Shown: positions 17,219 to 25,080 of the stretch, piece after piece
Position numbering within the stretch: the stretch's first letter is position 1
Layout: each line of letters starts with the position of its first letter
Origin: Tanticharoenia sakaeratensis NBRC 103193
GTDB lineage: Bacteria > Pseudomonadota > Alphaproteobacteria > Acetobacterales > Acetobacteraceae
Length of the DNA stretch: 35,643 bases
Reading direction: 5' to 3'
NCBI RefSeq assembly: GCF_000963885.1
Contig: NZ_BALE01000052.1
Location: forward strand, 1-35,643
Notes under the pieces: model-generated
What the model was told of the DNA's origin: nothing
The model's input: only the letters and a program-made list of their open reading frames with translations
Database searches by the model: none
Made by a program: the position numbers and the translations under genes

Positions 17219-17301
17219 AGGGTCGCATCCCCCTCCGCGGGGAGCGCCGATCGTTTGTCAACATGGCCGTTCTGTAGGATGATGACGAGACGTTCGAAGC
17301 T

Positions 17302-18264
17302 ATGATGGGTGTGGTTGTGGGCATACGGTACACATTGCGACAACTGGACTATTTCATTGCCGCAGGCGAGGCCGGGTCCATCCGGCACGCCTCCGAACTT
17401 CTTTCGATCTCGCAACCGTCCATCTCGACCGCCATCAGCCATCTGGAACAGGAACTCGGCGTCCAGCTCTTCGTCCGGCACCACGCCCAGGGGCTCTCCC
17501 TGACGCATGCGGGACGCGAACTGCTCGTCGAGGCCCGACGCATCGTCCAGATGGCCGAGGCTCTGTACACGACAGCATCCGAAGCGACGGAACAGGTCCG
17601 GGGACAGCTTTCGATCGGTTCGATGGTCACGCTGGCGCCCATGATCATGCCGGCTCTCGCGCACGGCTTCATGTCGCACTACCCGATGACGGAAATCCGC
17701 CAGCTCGAGGCCGATCAGGAGTGGCTCCTCGATCGCCTCAGACGGGCCCAGATCGATCTGGCCATCACCTATGACCTGCAGGTCATGGACGACATGGAAT
17801 TCTCCCCCCTCGCCAGCCTCCCGCCGCACGTCCTCGTCAGCGAAGACCATCCCTTCGCCACACGCGCCGAAATCTCGCTGGCGGAGCTGGCGCCCGAACC
17901 GCTCATCCTGCTCGACCTCCCCCTGAGCCGGGAATATTTCTTCGCGCTCTTCCTGAAAGAAGGCCTCGAGCCCAAGATCTACACGCGCAGCGCGCATCAG
18001 GAAGTCGTGCGCACGATGGTGGCCAACGGCTACGGCTACACACTCGCCAATGTCCGGCCGCGCTCTGATCGCGCCCTCGACGGCCGCCGCGTCGTCACCG
18101 TCCCGCTTGCCGGCGATCATCGCCCCATGGTGATCGGCACGATGACGCTCGCACGCGTCCGCAAGCCACGCCTTCTGGAAGCCTTCGAGGAACACTGCCG
18201 AATTCACATATCGAACCGCTCCATCCCCGGAATGTTCGCGCCGGACGCCTCGTCCGATTCCTGA
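17302..18264 (+). CDS. LysR-family transcriptional regulator
   Basis: A 320-residue regulator with an N-terminal winged helix-turn-helix (about 9-68: YTLRQLDYFIAAGEAGSIRHASELLSISQPSISTAISHLEQELG...) and a LysR substrate-binding domain (about 95-300). It starts 83 bp after the monooxygenase stop and is followed 87 bp later by the RidA-type gene. By position it is the best candidate for the activator of this catabolic region; the co-inducer would be the imported compound or an intermediate. ATG codons at 17302 and 17305 are both possible, and GTG codons follow shortly; the ribosome site is weak at each. Confidence 0.92.
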   Translation: MMGVVVGIRYTLRQLDYFIAAGEAGSIRHASELLSISQPSISTAISHLEQELGVQLFVRHHAQGLSLTHAGRELLVEARRIVQMAEALYTTASEATEQVRGQLSIGSMVTLAPMIMPALAHGFMSHYPMTEIRQLEADQEWLLDRLRRAQIDLAITYDLQVMDDMEFSPLASLPPHVLVSEDHPFATRAEISLAELAPEPLILLDLPLSREYFFALFLKEGLEPKIYTRSAHQEVVRTMVANGYGYTLANVRPRSDRALDGRRVVTVPLAGDHRPMVIGTMTLARVRKPRLLEAFEEHCRIHISNRSIPGMFAPDASSDS

Positions 18265-18351
18265 TCGATCTCACGGCCCGAATGTCCGTCCGGCAGGGCA
18301 GACATTCCCAAGGCCTTTCGAAAACCACCTGTCCGAACAGAGAAAAACAGC

Positions 18352-18780
18352 ATGTCCCACTCTGCCGCATCCGCGACGCACCGCCGCATCCGTCCGTTCA
18401 ACACGAAGGAGACCTATCCGGAGCAGAACCTGGACAATGACCTGTGCCAGGCCGTGGTGGCCGGCAACACCATCTACCTGCGCGGCCAGGTGCCGCAGGA
18501 CCTCGACACGCGGGAGAACGTCGCCGTCGGCGATCCGGTCGGACAGACCGAGAAAGTCGCCGAGAACATCAAGCTTTTGCTGAAGGAATGCGGCGCCGAA
18601 GTCCGCCACATCTGCAAGGTCACGGTCTATCTGACGGACATCCGCTACCGCGAAGCCGTCTACCGCACCCTCGGCCAGCATCTGCGCGGCGTCTTCCCCG
18701 TCTTCACCGGCCTGGTCGTCGTCGCCCTAGCGCGTCCGGAATGGCTGGTCGAAGTCGACGTCATCGCCGCCCTGGACTGA
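18352..18780 (+). CDS. RidA/YjgF-family enamine/imine deaminase
   Basis: A 142-residue small trimer-forming protein. Conserved features include AGNTIYLRGQVPQDLDT, Q-x3-V--NI--LL-ECGA, VTVYLTDIRYREAVYRTLGQHL and the closing TGLVVVALARPEWLVEVDVIAAL. In E. coli RidA the catalytic Arg sits in VARLP; here the corresponding stretch is VALARP, so the arginine is shifted two places, as in a recognisable branch of the family with LARPEWLVE. RidA proteins hydrolyse reactive 2-imino acids made by amino-acid oxidation. Next to an FAD monooxygenase and an Ldh-family oxidoreductase this suits removal of an imine intermediate. A strong hairpin follows the stop. Confidence 0.92.
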   Translation: MSHSAASATHRRIRPFNTKETYPEQNLDNDLCQAVVAGNTIYLRGQVPQDLDTRENVAVGDPVGQTEKVAENIKLLLKECGAEVRHICKVTVYLTDIRYREAVYRTLGQHLRGVFPVFTGLVVVALARPEWLVEVDVIAALD

Positions 18781-19563
18781 CAGACCGCCGCGTTGCAACG
18801 CGGGACGGACGCAGACCGTCCCGCGTCGCACGACAGCACAAGCCTTCCAATGTCGACAAATGGTGGGCAGGTCGTGCGGAATACCATGCCGCACGACGAC
18901 ACGATTCGTTTCGGATCCGGCACAGGAACGAATGATTCGACCCGAAAATCACATTCTGATCGATAATAATGTGCTGCGTGCCAGTCGGACAACGCAAACA
19001 CATGCCGCGACCCGCATAGCACCACCGCCCGTTGACCTTCATGATCGCTATAAACCGAGCCGCCTGAATGGCGCGCACGCATCCAATCATCTGGCGCAAC
19101 CATCCGCCGTCCGACATGCCTGAAACGATCGCTGCACATCCGTAGGACAACCGCCGGCCGCAGGTCGTCATTCCAGCTCTGTGAGGCGACGTAGCGCAGA
19201 GACCAGCATCGGCGCGATTTCACCACCGCAAACATCCGTTCGCGAAACGCAGCACCCTTTTTTCAGCGCCCGACGCAGTTGCCACACAAAAAAGCACCAC
19301 GCCGGAAGCGGAAAATGCGGCCCGCCATCACGAAGCCCGGGCCCTCAGCCCAATTCGGTATCCAAGCTTCGGAAAATCCGATTTTACCCCTGAAAAACAG
19401 ACCGCTTATGTAAGAGCATAAGGCGCTATCCCCGCTCCGCGATCAACCGGAGCAACGGCACGCGACGACAGACGATTGCACCCGGTTGCGATCCCTGCAC
19501 CCACCATTCCGTTTGCAGACGCACGGACCGGCAGAAGATTTTGGACGAATTGGGAGACATGAT
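18781..19563. other. 0.78 kb gene-poor region between ridA and the aldolase-like gene
   Basis: Beyond the ridA hairpin I see no credible gene: the open frames of 87-191 residues lack family features and ribosome sites. It contains two successive inverted repeats, ATTCGTT/AACGAAT at 18904-18933 and CACATT/AATGTG at 18950-18973, and a facing C(T)6 / (A)6G pair near 19255-19295. Base composition is less G/C-rich than the genes. It may be decayed sequence plus the aldolase-like promoter. Confidence 0.4.
18798..18826 (+). terminator. Strong hairpin just after ridA
   Basis: An 11-base perfect stem (ACGCGGGACGG / CCGTCCCGCGT) with a seven-base loop begins 17 bases past the ridA stop, and three more outer pairs form across one mismatch. 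There is no T-run, so it may stabilise the 3' end or act with another factor rather than as a classical intrinsic terminator. Confidence 0.6.
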
Positions 19564-20295
19564 GTGAGCCAGGATATTGAACGCACGATGCGCGTCGATC
19601 TCGCGGCAGCCTTTCGCCTGGCCGCGCGGCTTGGCCTGCACGAGGCAGTGGCCAACCATTTCAGCGCCACCGTGTCGGACGACGGCCGCCGCTTCCTGAT
19701 CAATCCTAAATGGCGGCACTTCTCCAGAATCCGCGCCAGCGACCTGATCCTGGTCGACGCGGCCCAGCCCGGCGACGCCGAAAGCTACGGCCTGGACCCG
19801 ACCGCATGGGCCGTGCACGGCCAGATGCACCAACAGAACCCGAGCCTGCGCGTCGTGATGCACCTGCATCCGATTTATGCAACCACCATCGCCACCCTGC
19901 AGGATCCGACGATCCTGCCGATCGACCAGAACACGGCGCGCTATTTCAACCGCGTGGCCTTCGACGGCTGTTACGGCGGCATGGCGGACAGCGAGGAAGA
20001 AGGCGCACGCCTGTCCCGCCTCCTGAACGGCAAGACCCGCCTGATGATGGGCAATCACGGCGTCATGGTCGCCGCCGCCACGGTCGGCGAAGCCTTCGAT
20101 GACATGTACACGCTCGAACGCGCCTGCCAGATTCTGGTGAACGCCTATTCGACCGGCCGCCCGATCTCGATCCTGTCGGACGACGTCGCCGAACAGACCG
20201 CACGCGACTGGGAAGGCATCGTCGATTTCTCGATCCGCCATTTTGAGGAAATGAAGCTCATCCTCGACAGGGAAGAGCCCGACTACAAGGACTGA
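19564..20295 (+). CDS. Class II aldolase/adducin-family protein
   Basis: A 243-residue soluble protein with the zinc ligands of the class II aldolase/adducin fold: His100 and His102 (VVMHLHPIYA) and His165 (MMGNHGVMV). The catalytic Glu of fuculose-phosphate aldolase (in SSEWxxH) is replaced; the matching segment reads DPTAWAVHGQMH. This places it in the adducin-like branch, some of which are decarboxylases or of unknown activity, so retro-aldol cleavage should not be assumed. The GTG at 19564 has GGGAG eight bases upstream; an ATG at 19588 is the alternative. It lies 0.78 kb behind ridA on the same strand and could complete breakdown of a carbon skeleton in the same pathway, though it has its own promoter space. 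Confidence 0.87.
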   Translation: MSQDIERTMRVDLAAAFRLAARLGLHEAVANHFSATVSDDGRRFLINPKWRHFSRIRASDLILVDAAQPGDAESYGLDPTAWAVHGQMHQQNPSLRVVMHLHPIYATTIATLQDPTILPIDQNTARYFNRVAFDGCYGGMADSEEEGARLSRLLNGKTRLMMGNHGVMVAAATVGEAFDDMYTLERACQILVNAYSTGRPISILSDDVAEQTARDWEGIVDFSIRHFEEMKLILDREEPDYKD

Positions 20296-20371
20296 CGCCC
20301 CTTCCCGCCGCCTGACAAACACGTCTGCCGCCCTACCGTCCGGAGCACGTCAAACAGCGTGTCCGGATAAG

Positions 20372-20460
20372 GAACGCGCAGCGCGCACGAGTGTCAGGTG
20401 CCACGAAACGACCGCCTTTGCGCTTCAAGGCGGCCCAGCTTTTTCCGCCTGTGGTTTTCC
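20372..20460. repeat. Diverged direct repeat, copy 1
   Basis: This segment starts GAACGCG and ends in CTTTTTCCGCCTGTGGTTTTCC-like sequence. A related segment begins 187 bases further on with the same order of landmarks (GAACGCG, TGTCAG, AAC, GCC, GCGC, CAAG, TTTTTCCGCC, TTTTCC). I judge identity to be roughly two thirds by eye. It is not part of a gene I can recognise. Confidence 0.45.
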
Positions 20461-20558
20461 ATGGCGTTGCAAGACCATCAACAACGGGCAGCACGGCCAG
20501 GACGACGACACGCGGAGGCGCCAGCCCGAAACGCGTCGAACAACCCGCCCGGATCAGA

Positions 20559-20645
20559 GAACGCGGCGTGCGCGAATGTCAGACGTCGCGGAACAACTGC
20601 CATCGCGCATCCAAGACGTGATTTTTTCCGCCCACAGTTTTTCCG
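20559..20645. repeat. Diverged direct repeat, copy 2
   Basis: Second copy of the segment at 20372-20460, with GAACGCG, ATGTCAG, CCAAGACG and TTTTTTCCGCCCACAG in the same order. The conserved T-rich tracts around CCGCC are the strongest part of the match. Possible origins are duplication of a small RNA or of a decayed mobile element end; neither is shown. Confidence 0.45.
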
Positions 20646-21035
20646 TTGATGCGCAAGGCGACCAGCGCTGACGACGAAGCGGCGTCACCCAGAACGACGA
20701 TATCCGCTGCCAACGCGATCCGCTGATATCGGCCGCTTTTCGTCCGACCGTCCTTCACGTCCTGCCGTCAAACGGTACCGTCGCCCAGGCATCTCGCAGC
20801 CATGGCATCACCTCGCGACAACCGCCGTCACCGCCAATCCGTCGTCTCCCATACGGCGACGAAACAGCCGCCGCCAACAAACGATCGCCAAAACACACGT
20901 CCCCTGTTTTGTGTCGACCTCCCCGCCGAGGAGGATCACGTCTCGCGGCAGACCTGATCGCGATGCACCCCGATGCACGATCAGACGTATGACTTTCAGG
21001 ACAAATCATCAGCCGTCCCCAAAGGGAGACCGGAC

Positions 21036-21746
21036 ATGACCGAGGTCATAACTGCCGCCGACGAACGGATCGTCGTTGTGGACATCGGCGCATCCGGAGG
21101 CCTGCAGAAAAAATGGGCCAGACAGCCCGGCAACATCAGGCCGGTCCTGTTCGAACCCAACCCCGCCGAAGCGGATCGCCTGCGCGGCTCGATGAGCCAT
21201 ATCCCGGGCGCCCTGGTCGTCGAGCGTGGCCTGTCCTACCGGGCCGGCGAATTCGAACTGACTCTCGGCAGACACGCAGGATGCACCTCCCTGCTCAAGG
21301 CCGATCCGGACGTGCTGGCCGGATATTCAATCGCGCCCCTGTACGACAGCATGGGCACGGTCACGGTCGAATGCGATCGCTACGACACGCTGCACAGCCG
21401 CGGCGAGGTGCCCGTGGCCGATGTCATCAAACTCGACGTCGAAGGCTACGAATATGAAATCCTGCTGGGATTCGGCGGGCTGCTCGATCAGTGCCTGGGC
21501 GTGGAAGCGGAAACATGGCTGACGCCGGTCTATCGCAACACGAAACTCCTGCACGAGATCATCGCCTATCTGCGCCAGTTCGGCCTCGTCCTGCGCCGGT
21601 TCGAACCCATGAACGCCTTTGACGGCGACCTTTTTCTGGGAGATGCCTATTTCACCATCAACAGGGCGCGGGCCGCCCGGCTCGATCCGGTAAGACTGAG
21701 AAAATTCGCCATCCTGCAGGAGACCTGGGGCCTGCAGGCCTACTGA
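21036..21746 (+). CDS. FkbM-family SAM-dependent methyltransferase
   Basis: A 236-residue methyltransferase. The SAM-binding motif I is VVDIGASGGLQKKW (near residues 13-26), an acidic FEPNP strand follows, and the FkbM hallmark IKLDVEGYEYEIL is present in the middle. FkbM proteins mostly O-methylate sugars, polyketides or other secondary metabolites. The start has AAGGGAG seven bases upstream, which decides against the longer frame starting at 20973. It seems to be a lone gene, convergent with the MFS gene. No glycosyltransferases or surface-polysaccharide genes are nearby in the window, so its acceptor is unknown. Confidence 0.88.
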   Translation: MTEVITAADERIVVVDIGASGGLQKKWARQPGNIRPVLFEPNPAEADRLRGSMSHIPGALVVERGLSYRAGEFELTLGRHAGCTSLLKADPDVLAGYSIAPLYDSMGTVTVECDRYDTLHSRGEVPVADVIKLDVEGYEYEILLGFGGLLDQCLGVEAETWLTPVYRNTKLLHEIIAYLRQFGLVLRRFEPMNAFDGDLFLGDAYFTINRARAARLDPVRLRKFAILQETWGLQAY

Positions 21747-21829
21747 ACCGACCGATGCCTGGACGAAGGCCCCCCCGACACGGCGGCCAGTCCAGACATC
21801 GCCCGGCCGATCCTTCAAGCCACCCCAAG

Positions 21830-21880
21830 GACGGTGCTCGGCATCCTGCTTCCCGCAGGCAACGACCACGAAGCACCGTC
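21830..21880. terminator. Nested stem-loop between the convergent FkbM-type and MFS genes
   Basis: Outer arms GACGGTGCT (21830-21838) and AGCACCGTC (21872-21880) pair perfectly over nine bases, and inside them CCTGC/GCAGG (21845-21859) forms a second hairpin. The pair sits about 85 bases after the FkbM-type stop. There is no T-run. It could serve as a terminator for one or both convergent genes. Confidence 0.4.
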
Positions 21881-22014
21881 AGCCCCGATCAGCTCCCAGC
21901 CGCTTTTTCAAGCCCGCCGCGTCACCCCATTGAGGGCGAGCGCGGACCATGCCCTGACCAATCTGCGAACACCCTACCCCAAGCAGGCCGTCTGACCCGA
22001 CACCCGCTCTCGGC

Positions 22015-23304
22015 TCACCCGGTGGCACTCCCGGAACCCATGCGCTGACCACCCCGTGCGCCTGACGGCGCGCGACGGGAGAGATCGGTCTCGATAAACC
22101 GCGCCCGTCCCGCCAGCGTCCCGAACACCATGACCAGCGCGCTCGATGCGATCAGCAGCATGAACGGCAATCCCCAGCCATGGCTTGCATCGTGCAGCAC
22201 ACCGACCAGAAAAGGCCCGGCCGCCGCACCGAGATACCCGATGCACTGCGCCATGCTGGACAGCGCCGATGCCTGATGATGGTCGCGCGTCCTCAGCGCA
22301 AAGAGCGACAGGCTGGTCACCATCGACAGCCCGGCGCCAAAACCCCCGCCGATCAGCCAGACGATCGCAAATCGCGGCCACAGGAACAGCCCCACGGTAC
22401 CGACCAGCAGCAGCAGGCCACACACGAACCCCACGAGCCGTTGGTCGGCAAACCGCCTGATCAGCGGCGCACCACCCAGATTGGTCGCAATCGCGACCAG
22501 CTGATAGACCAGAAGAGCGAACCCCGCCGTCTCGGGCGACAGGCCGATCGTCGCGCCATACGTGCCGAACCAGTCGATCAGGGAATAGAAAACGAGCGAC
22601 TGCAGCACGAAAAAGATCGAGACCTGCCAGCCGACCGGATGCTTCCAGGGAGACGCCGCCACACCGCCTGCCCGGCCCTTCGATGGCAGATGATGCTGCT
22701 GCCCGGTCAGTTGCGGCAGCCAGACCAGCAGGCTTGCACACGCAAAGAGCGCCCAGATCCCGATCGCCCATCTCCAGCCAAGCCCGAGTGTATGGGCAAT
22801 CGGCACGGCCAGACCGCTGGCAAGTGCCGCCGTCCCCGCCATGGCCGCCGCATAGAGCCCGATCCGGCCCGCCGCACGCTCGGCAAAATCCCGCTTCACC
22901 AGCCCCGGCAGCAGCACGTTGCCCACCGCGATCCCCGCGCTCAGAAGCACCGTCCCGCCCCAGATCGCCCCCGGCACGGCAACCGAGCGCACGACACTCC
23001 CCACGACAAGCGCTGCAAGCGCGCAGCCAAGCGCACGTTCCAGCCCGAACCGGCGCCCAAGACCCGGGGCGACCAGGGACAGAACCCCGAACGTCAGCAA
23101 CGGCAACGCATTCAGCAGTCCGGCCTGCGCACCATCGAGGTGAAGATCCGTCTGGATATCAGGCAGGACCGGCCCGAGTGCGGTGATCGGCGCGCGCAGG
23201 TTCGCACCGATCAGGACAATTCCGAGTGTCAGGAAGCCGGTATGAGAAGCAGCGGTCACAGCCGCGCCGGGGCGTTCAACAGTCAAGGTGCCAACCTTCC
23301 GCAT
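22015..23304 (-). CDS. MFS transporter, CynX/NimT-like
   Basis: A 429-residue inner-membrane protein with about twelve hydrophobic segments in two halves joined by a polar loop near 205-225. The opening LGIVLIGANLRAPITALGPVLPDIQTDL is the signature of the CynX/NimT (YycB) branch of the major facilitator superfamily, known from cyanate and 2-nitroimidazole transport. Its substrate here is unknown. The start ATG has GGACGG about seven bases upstream. It lies 179 bp downstream of the THUMP methyltransferase gene on the same strand; that gap contains a GTTAAC and is long enough to hold a promoter of its own. Confidence 0.9.
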   Translation of the reverse strand: MRKVGTLTVERPGAAVTAASHTGFLTLGIVLIGANLRAPITALGPVLPDIQTDLHLDGAQAGLLNALPLLTFGVLSLVAPGLGRRFGLERALGCALAALVVGSVVRSVAVPGAIWGGTVLLSAGIAVGNVLLPGLVKRDFAERAAGRIGLYAAAMAGTAALASGLAVPIAHTLGLGWRWAIGIWALFACASLLVWLPQLTGQQHHLPSKGRAGGVAASPWKHPVGWQVSIFFVLQSLVFYSLIDWFGTYGATIGLSPETAGFALLVYQLVAIATNLGGAPLIRRFADQRLVGFVCGLLLLVGTVGLFLWPRFAIVWLIGGGFGAGLSMVTSLSLFALRTRDHHQASALSSMAQCIGYLGAAAGPFLVGVLHDASHGWGLPFMLLIASSALVMVFGTLAGRARFIETDLSRRAPSGARGGQRMGSGSATG

Positions 23305-23483
23305 CGACAGCCGTCCATGTCAGGACCGCCATCGCGTTTTCGATGCGTTGGTTGACGTTAACGCCTACGCGAACCCCGGTCGGCCCGGGCTTCGTCTGCG
23401 CCGTGCGTAGCGCGAGCGGACAACAGCCGTCAACGCGATCCCGATGCCATGCCCCTCCACGCCGACACACGACAGGGCAGGTC

Positions 23484-24599
23484 TCACCCCAGAGTGTCGG
23501 TCCGATACAGCGACACCCGCAGGCCGCCATGCGGCACGGGGGCCGCCATCGGCAGGAACGAAAGCCCCGTCGCATGCGCAAGCCGCGCCTCGGTTGCGAC
23601 AATCCCCACGCGCCATCCCGCAAAACGCGTCGTCAGCACCGAACCCAGCGCCTTGTAGAGCGGCGCCAGCTTGCCCTTGTCCCCGACCCGCGTCCCATAC
23701 GGCGGATTGACCATGACAAGTCCGGGCGGCCCGTCCGGCGGCGCCAGGTCGCCGATCGCACCCTGACGGAAACTCACGAATTCCGAAACGCCCGCCCGCT
23801 CCGCATTGGCCGCGCTCATGGCGATCGCGCCCGCATCCCGGTCAAACCCGTGAAACCGCACCGCCGGCACCCGCGCGCTTTTCACATCGCGCATCCGCGC
23901 CCAGGCCTCGGCATCGAACGTCGCCAGAAGCTCGAACGCGAAATGCCGCGAGCGTCCGGGATTGAGCCGCGCCGCGATCTCCGCAGCCTCGATCACGAAG
24001 GTGCCCGAACCGCACATCGGATCGACCACCGGCTCCGACCCGTCATACCCGCACGACCGCAGGAACAGGGATGCCATGGTCTCGCGCATTGGCGCGCGGT
24101 TCACCGCCTCCTTGTGCCCGCGCCGATGCAGGAGCTCGCCCGACGTGTCGATGCTGATCGTGCAGAGGTCGCGCTCGATCCGCACCCTGACCACGACCTC
24201 CGCCTCCGGAGAGGACACAGCCCCCAGCGTCTCCCGGATCGCGGTCTCGACGCGCTGCGCCACCGCGCCCTCGTGATAGAGCCGCGACCCCAGCGACGCC
24301 GCCTCGACGCGAAACGGCACGTCCGGCCGCAGGACCGCAGCCCACGGCACCCGTCGCGCCCGCCCGTCGAGCTGCGCCATATGCACCGCGCGAAACGCAT
24401 CGATCCGCGCCAGAACACGGCTCGCCCCGCGCACCCACAGATTGGCCCGCCACACTTCAGGCCACCCGCCACGCAGCACGACACCGCCGGGCACGACTTT
24501 CGGCGCCCGGAACCCTTTCAGCCGCACCTCGTCGCACAGCACCGGCTCGAGCCCCGGAACGGTCGCCAGAAAGATTTCGAAAGTCCCGTCGTCCGTCAT
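23484..24599 (-). CDS. THUMP-domain class I SAM-dependent RNA methyltransferase (RlmL N-half / UPF0020 type)
   Basis: A 371-residue enzyme: an N-terminal ferredoxin-like plus THUMP RNA-binding region (about 5-150) and a C-terminal Rossmann methyltransferase domain. The latter has VVDPMCGSGTFVIEAA (motif I) and the N6/N2-type catalytic NPPYGTRVGDKG (motif IV). E. coli RlmL's N-terminal half makes m2G2445 in 23S rRNA and is the nearest well-known relative. The start is supported by GGAG five bases upstream and by MTDDGTFEIFLATVPGLE matching the family opening; the frame's upstream extension is unlikely. It is divergent from the small membrane protein gene. Confidence 0.9.
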   Translation of the reverse strand: MTDDGTFEIFLATVPGLEPVLCDEVRLKGFRAPKVVPGGVVLRGGWPEVWRANLWVRGASRVLARIDAFRAVHMAQLDGRARRVPWAAVLRPDVPFRVEAASLGSRLYHEGAVAQRVETAIRETLGAVSSPEAEVVVRVRIERDLCTISIDTSGELLHRRGHKEAVNRAPMRETMASLFLRSCGYDGSEPVVDPMCGSGTFVIEAAEIAARLNPGRSRHFAFELLATFDAEAWARMRDVKSARVPAVRFHGFDRDAGAIAMSAANAERAGVSEFVSFRQGAIGDLAPPDGPPGLVMVNPPYGTRVGDKGKLAPLYKALGSVLTTRFAGWRVGIVATEARLAHATGLSFLPMAAPVPHGGLRVSLYRTDTLG

Positions 24600-24751
24600 G
24601 GCGTCTCCAACCGCGCGCACCCCTGCCCGTGCATGCCCGTGCGCGCCTCCATGACAGCAACCCACACGGCCGACAACGCTTGCAGCGCCCCCGCCACCCG
24701 ATCAAAGGCCCGGAACCGGCCCCACACGGGCCGCGACCGCACACATGTCAT

Positions 24752-24769
24752 CATCGAATATGTTCGATG
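24752..24769. promoter_or_regulatory. Palindrome in the divergent region between the THUMP methyltransferase and the small membrane protein
   Basis: CATCGAA and TTCGATG face each other across TATG, giving an 18-base perfect inverted repeat. It lies 118 bases upstream of the small protein's start and 153 bases upstream of the methyltransferase start, in the right place for an operator of either. No regulator is assigned. Confidence 0.4.
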
Positions 24770-24886
24770 CTGGACGGCATTTTTCGATCGCGAGCTTGTC
24801 ATCGGGCCGCCCCATCGCAGCCGTTCGCGCCGATCACCATATTGATGGCCCGGAGAGAGACAGATCCTCTTCGGAAGGAGCGTATC

Positions 24887-25030
24887 ATGCGCAATCCGTT
24901 CGGTCCGAAAGCCTCGACCGGAGAATTTCCACCGGATCACATGAAACTGGAATCCGGGGCCTCATTGTCGGTCGAAATCGCAGCAGCACTCGCCATCGCC
25001 TTCATGGTGGTGATGCTGTTCACACTGTAA
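24887..25030 (+). CDS. Small single-pass membrane protein, 47 residues
   Basis: I do not recognise this protein. The frame MRNPFGPKASTGEFPPDHMKLESGA... ends in a hydrophobic stretch (about 27-47, SLSVEIAAALAIAFMVVMLFTL) long enough for one membrane span, with almost no residue beyond it, so it looks like a tail-anchored or single-span protein with a polar 25-residue N-terminal part. AAGGAG six bases before the ATG is the best ribosome site in the window, and a typical intrinsic terminator follows the stop at once. Those two signals make it a real gene in its own transcript despite its size. It is flanked by the divergent THUMP gene and the convergent etfBA pair. Function unknown. Confidence 0.8.
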   Translation: MRNPFGPKASTGEFPPDHMKLESGASLSVEIAAALAIAFMVVMLFTL

Positions 25031-25036
25031 AACCAG

Positions 25037-25080
25037 GGCCGTCGCGACGGAATAAAGCCCGCCCCGACGGCCTCTTTTTA
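25037..25080 (+). terminator. Intrinsic terminator of the small membrane protein gene (probably bidirectional)
   Basis: Stem GGCCGTCG (25037-25044) / CGACGGCC (25065-25072), followed by TCTTTTTA. The loop region is about 20 bases and can form extra pairs. On the opposite strand TTTT also follows after a short gap, so it can serve the etfBA transcript as well, whose last stop is at 25081. Confidence 0.8.

Larger units (their letters stand above)
20296..21035. other. 0.74 kb gene-poor region before the FkbM-type gene, containing a diverged direct repeat
   Basis: No convincing gene: frames here encode Arg/Ala-rich shadow peptides without ribosome sites. The notable content is a pair of related segments at 20372-20460 and 20559-20645 (listed separately). 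A CCTCC/GGAGG hairpin lies near 20919-20935. The FkbM-type gene's promoter should be at the right end. Confidence 0.4.

Noticed and set aside
18660-19235. Minus-strand frame of 191 codons after ridA
   Set aside because: Overlaps ridA antisense, includes the terminator hairpin, and has no family features.
20755-21009. Small minus-strand frame of 84 codons before the FkbM-type gene
   Set aside because: No ribosome site or family likeness; Arg/Gly-rich shadow composition.
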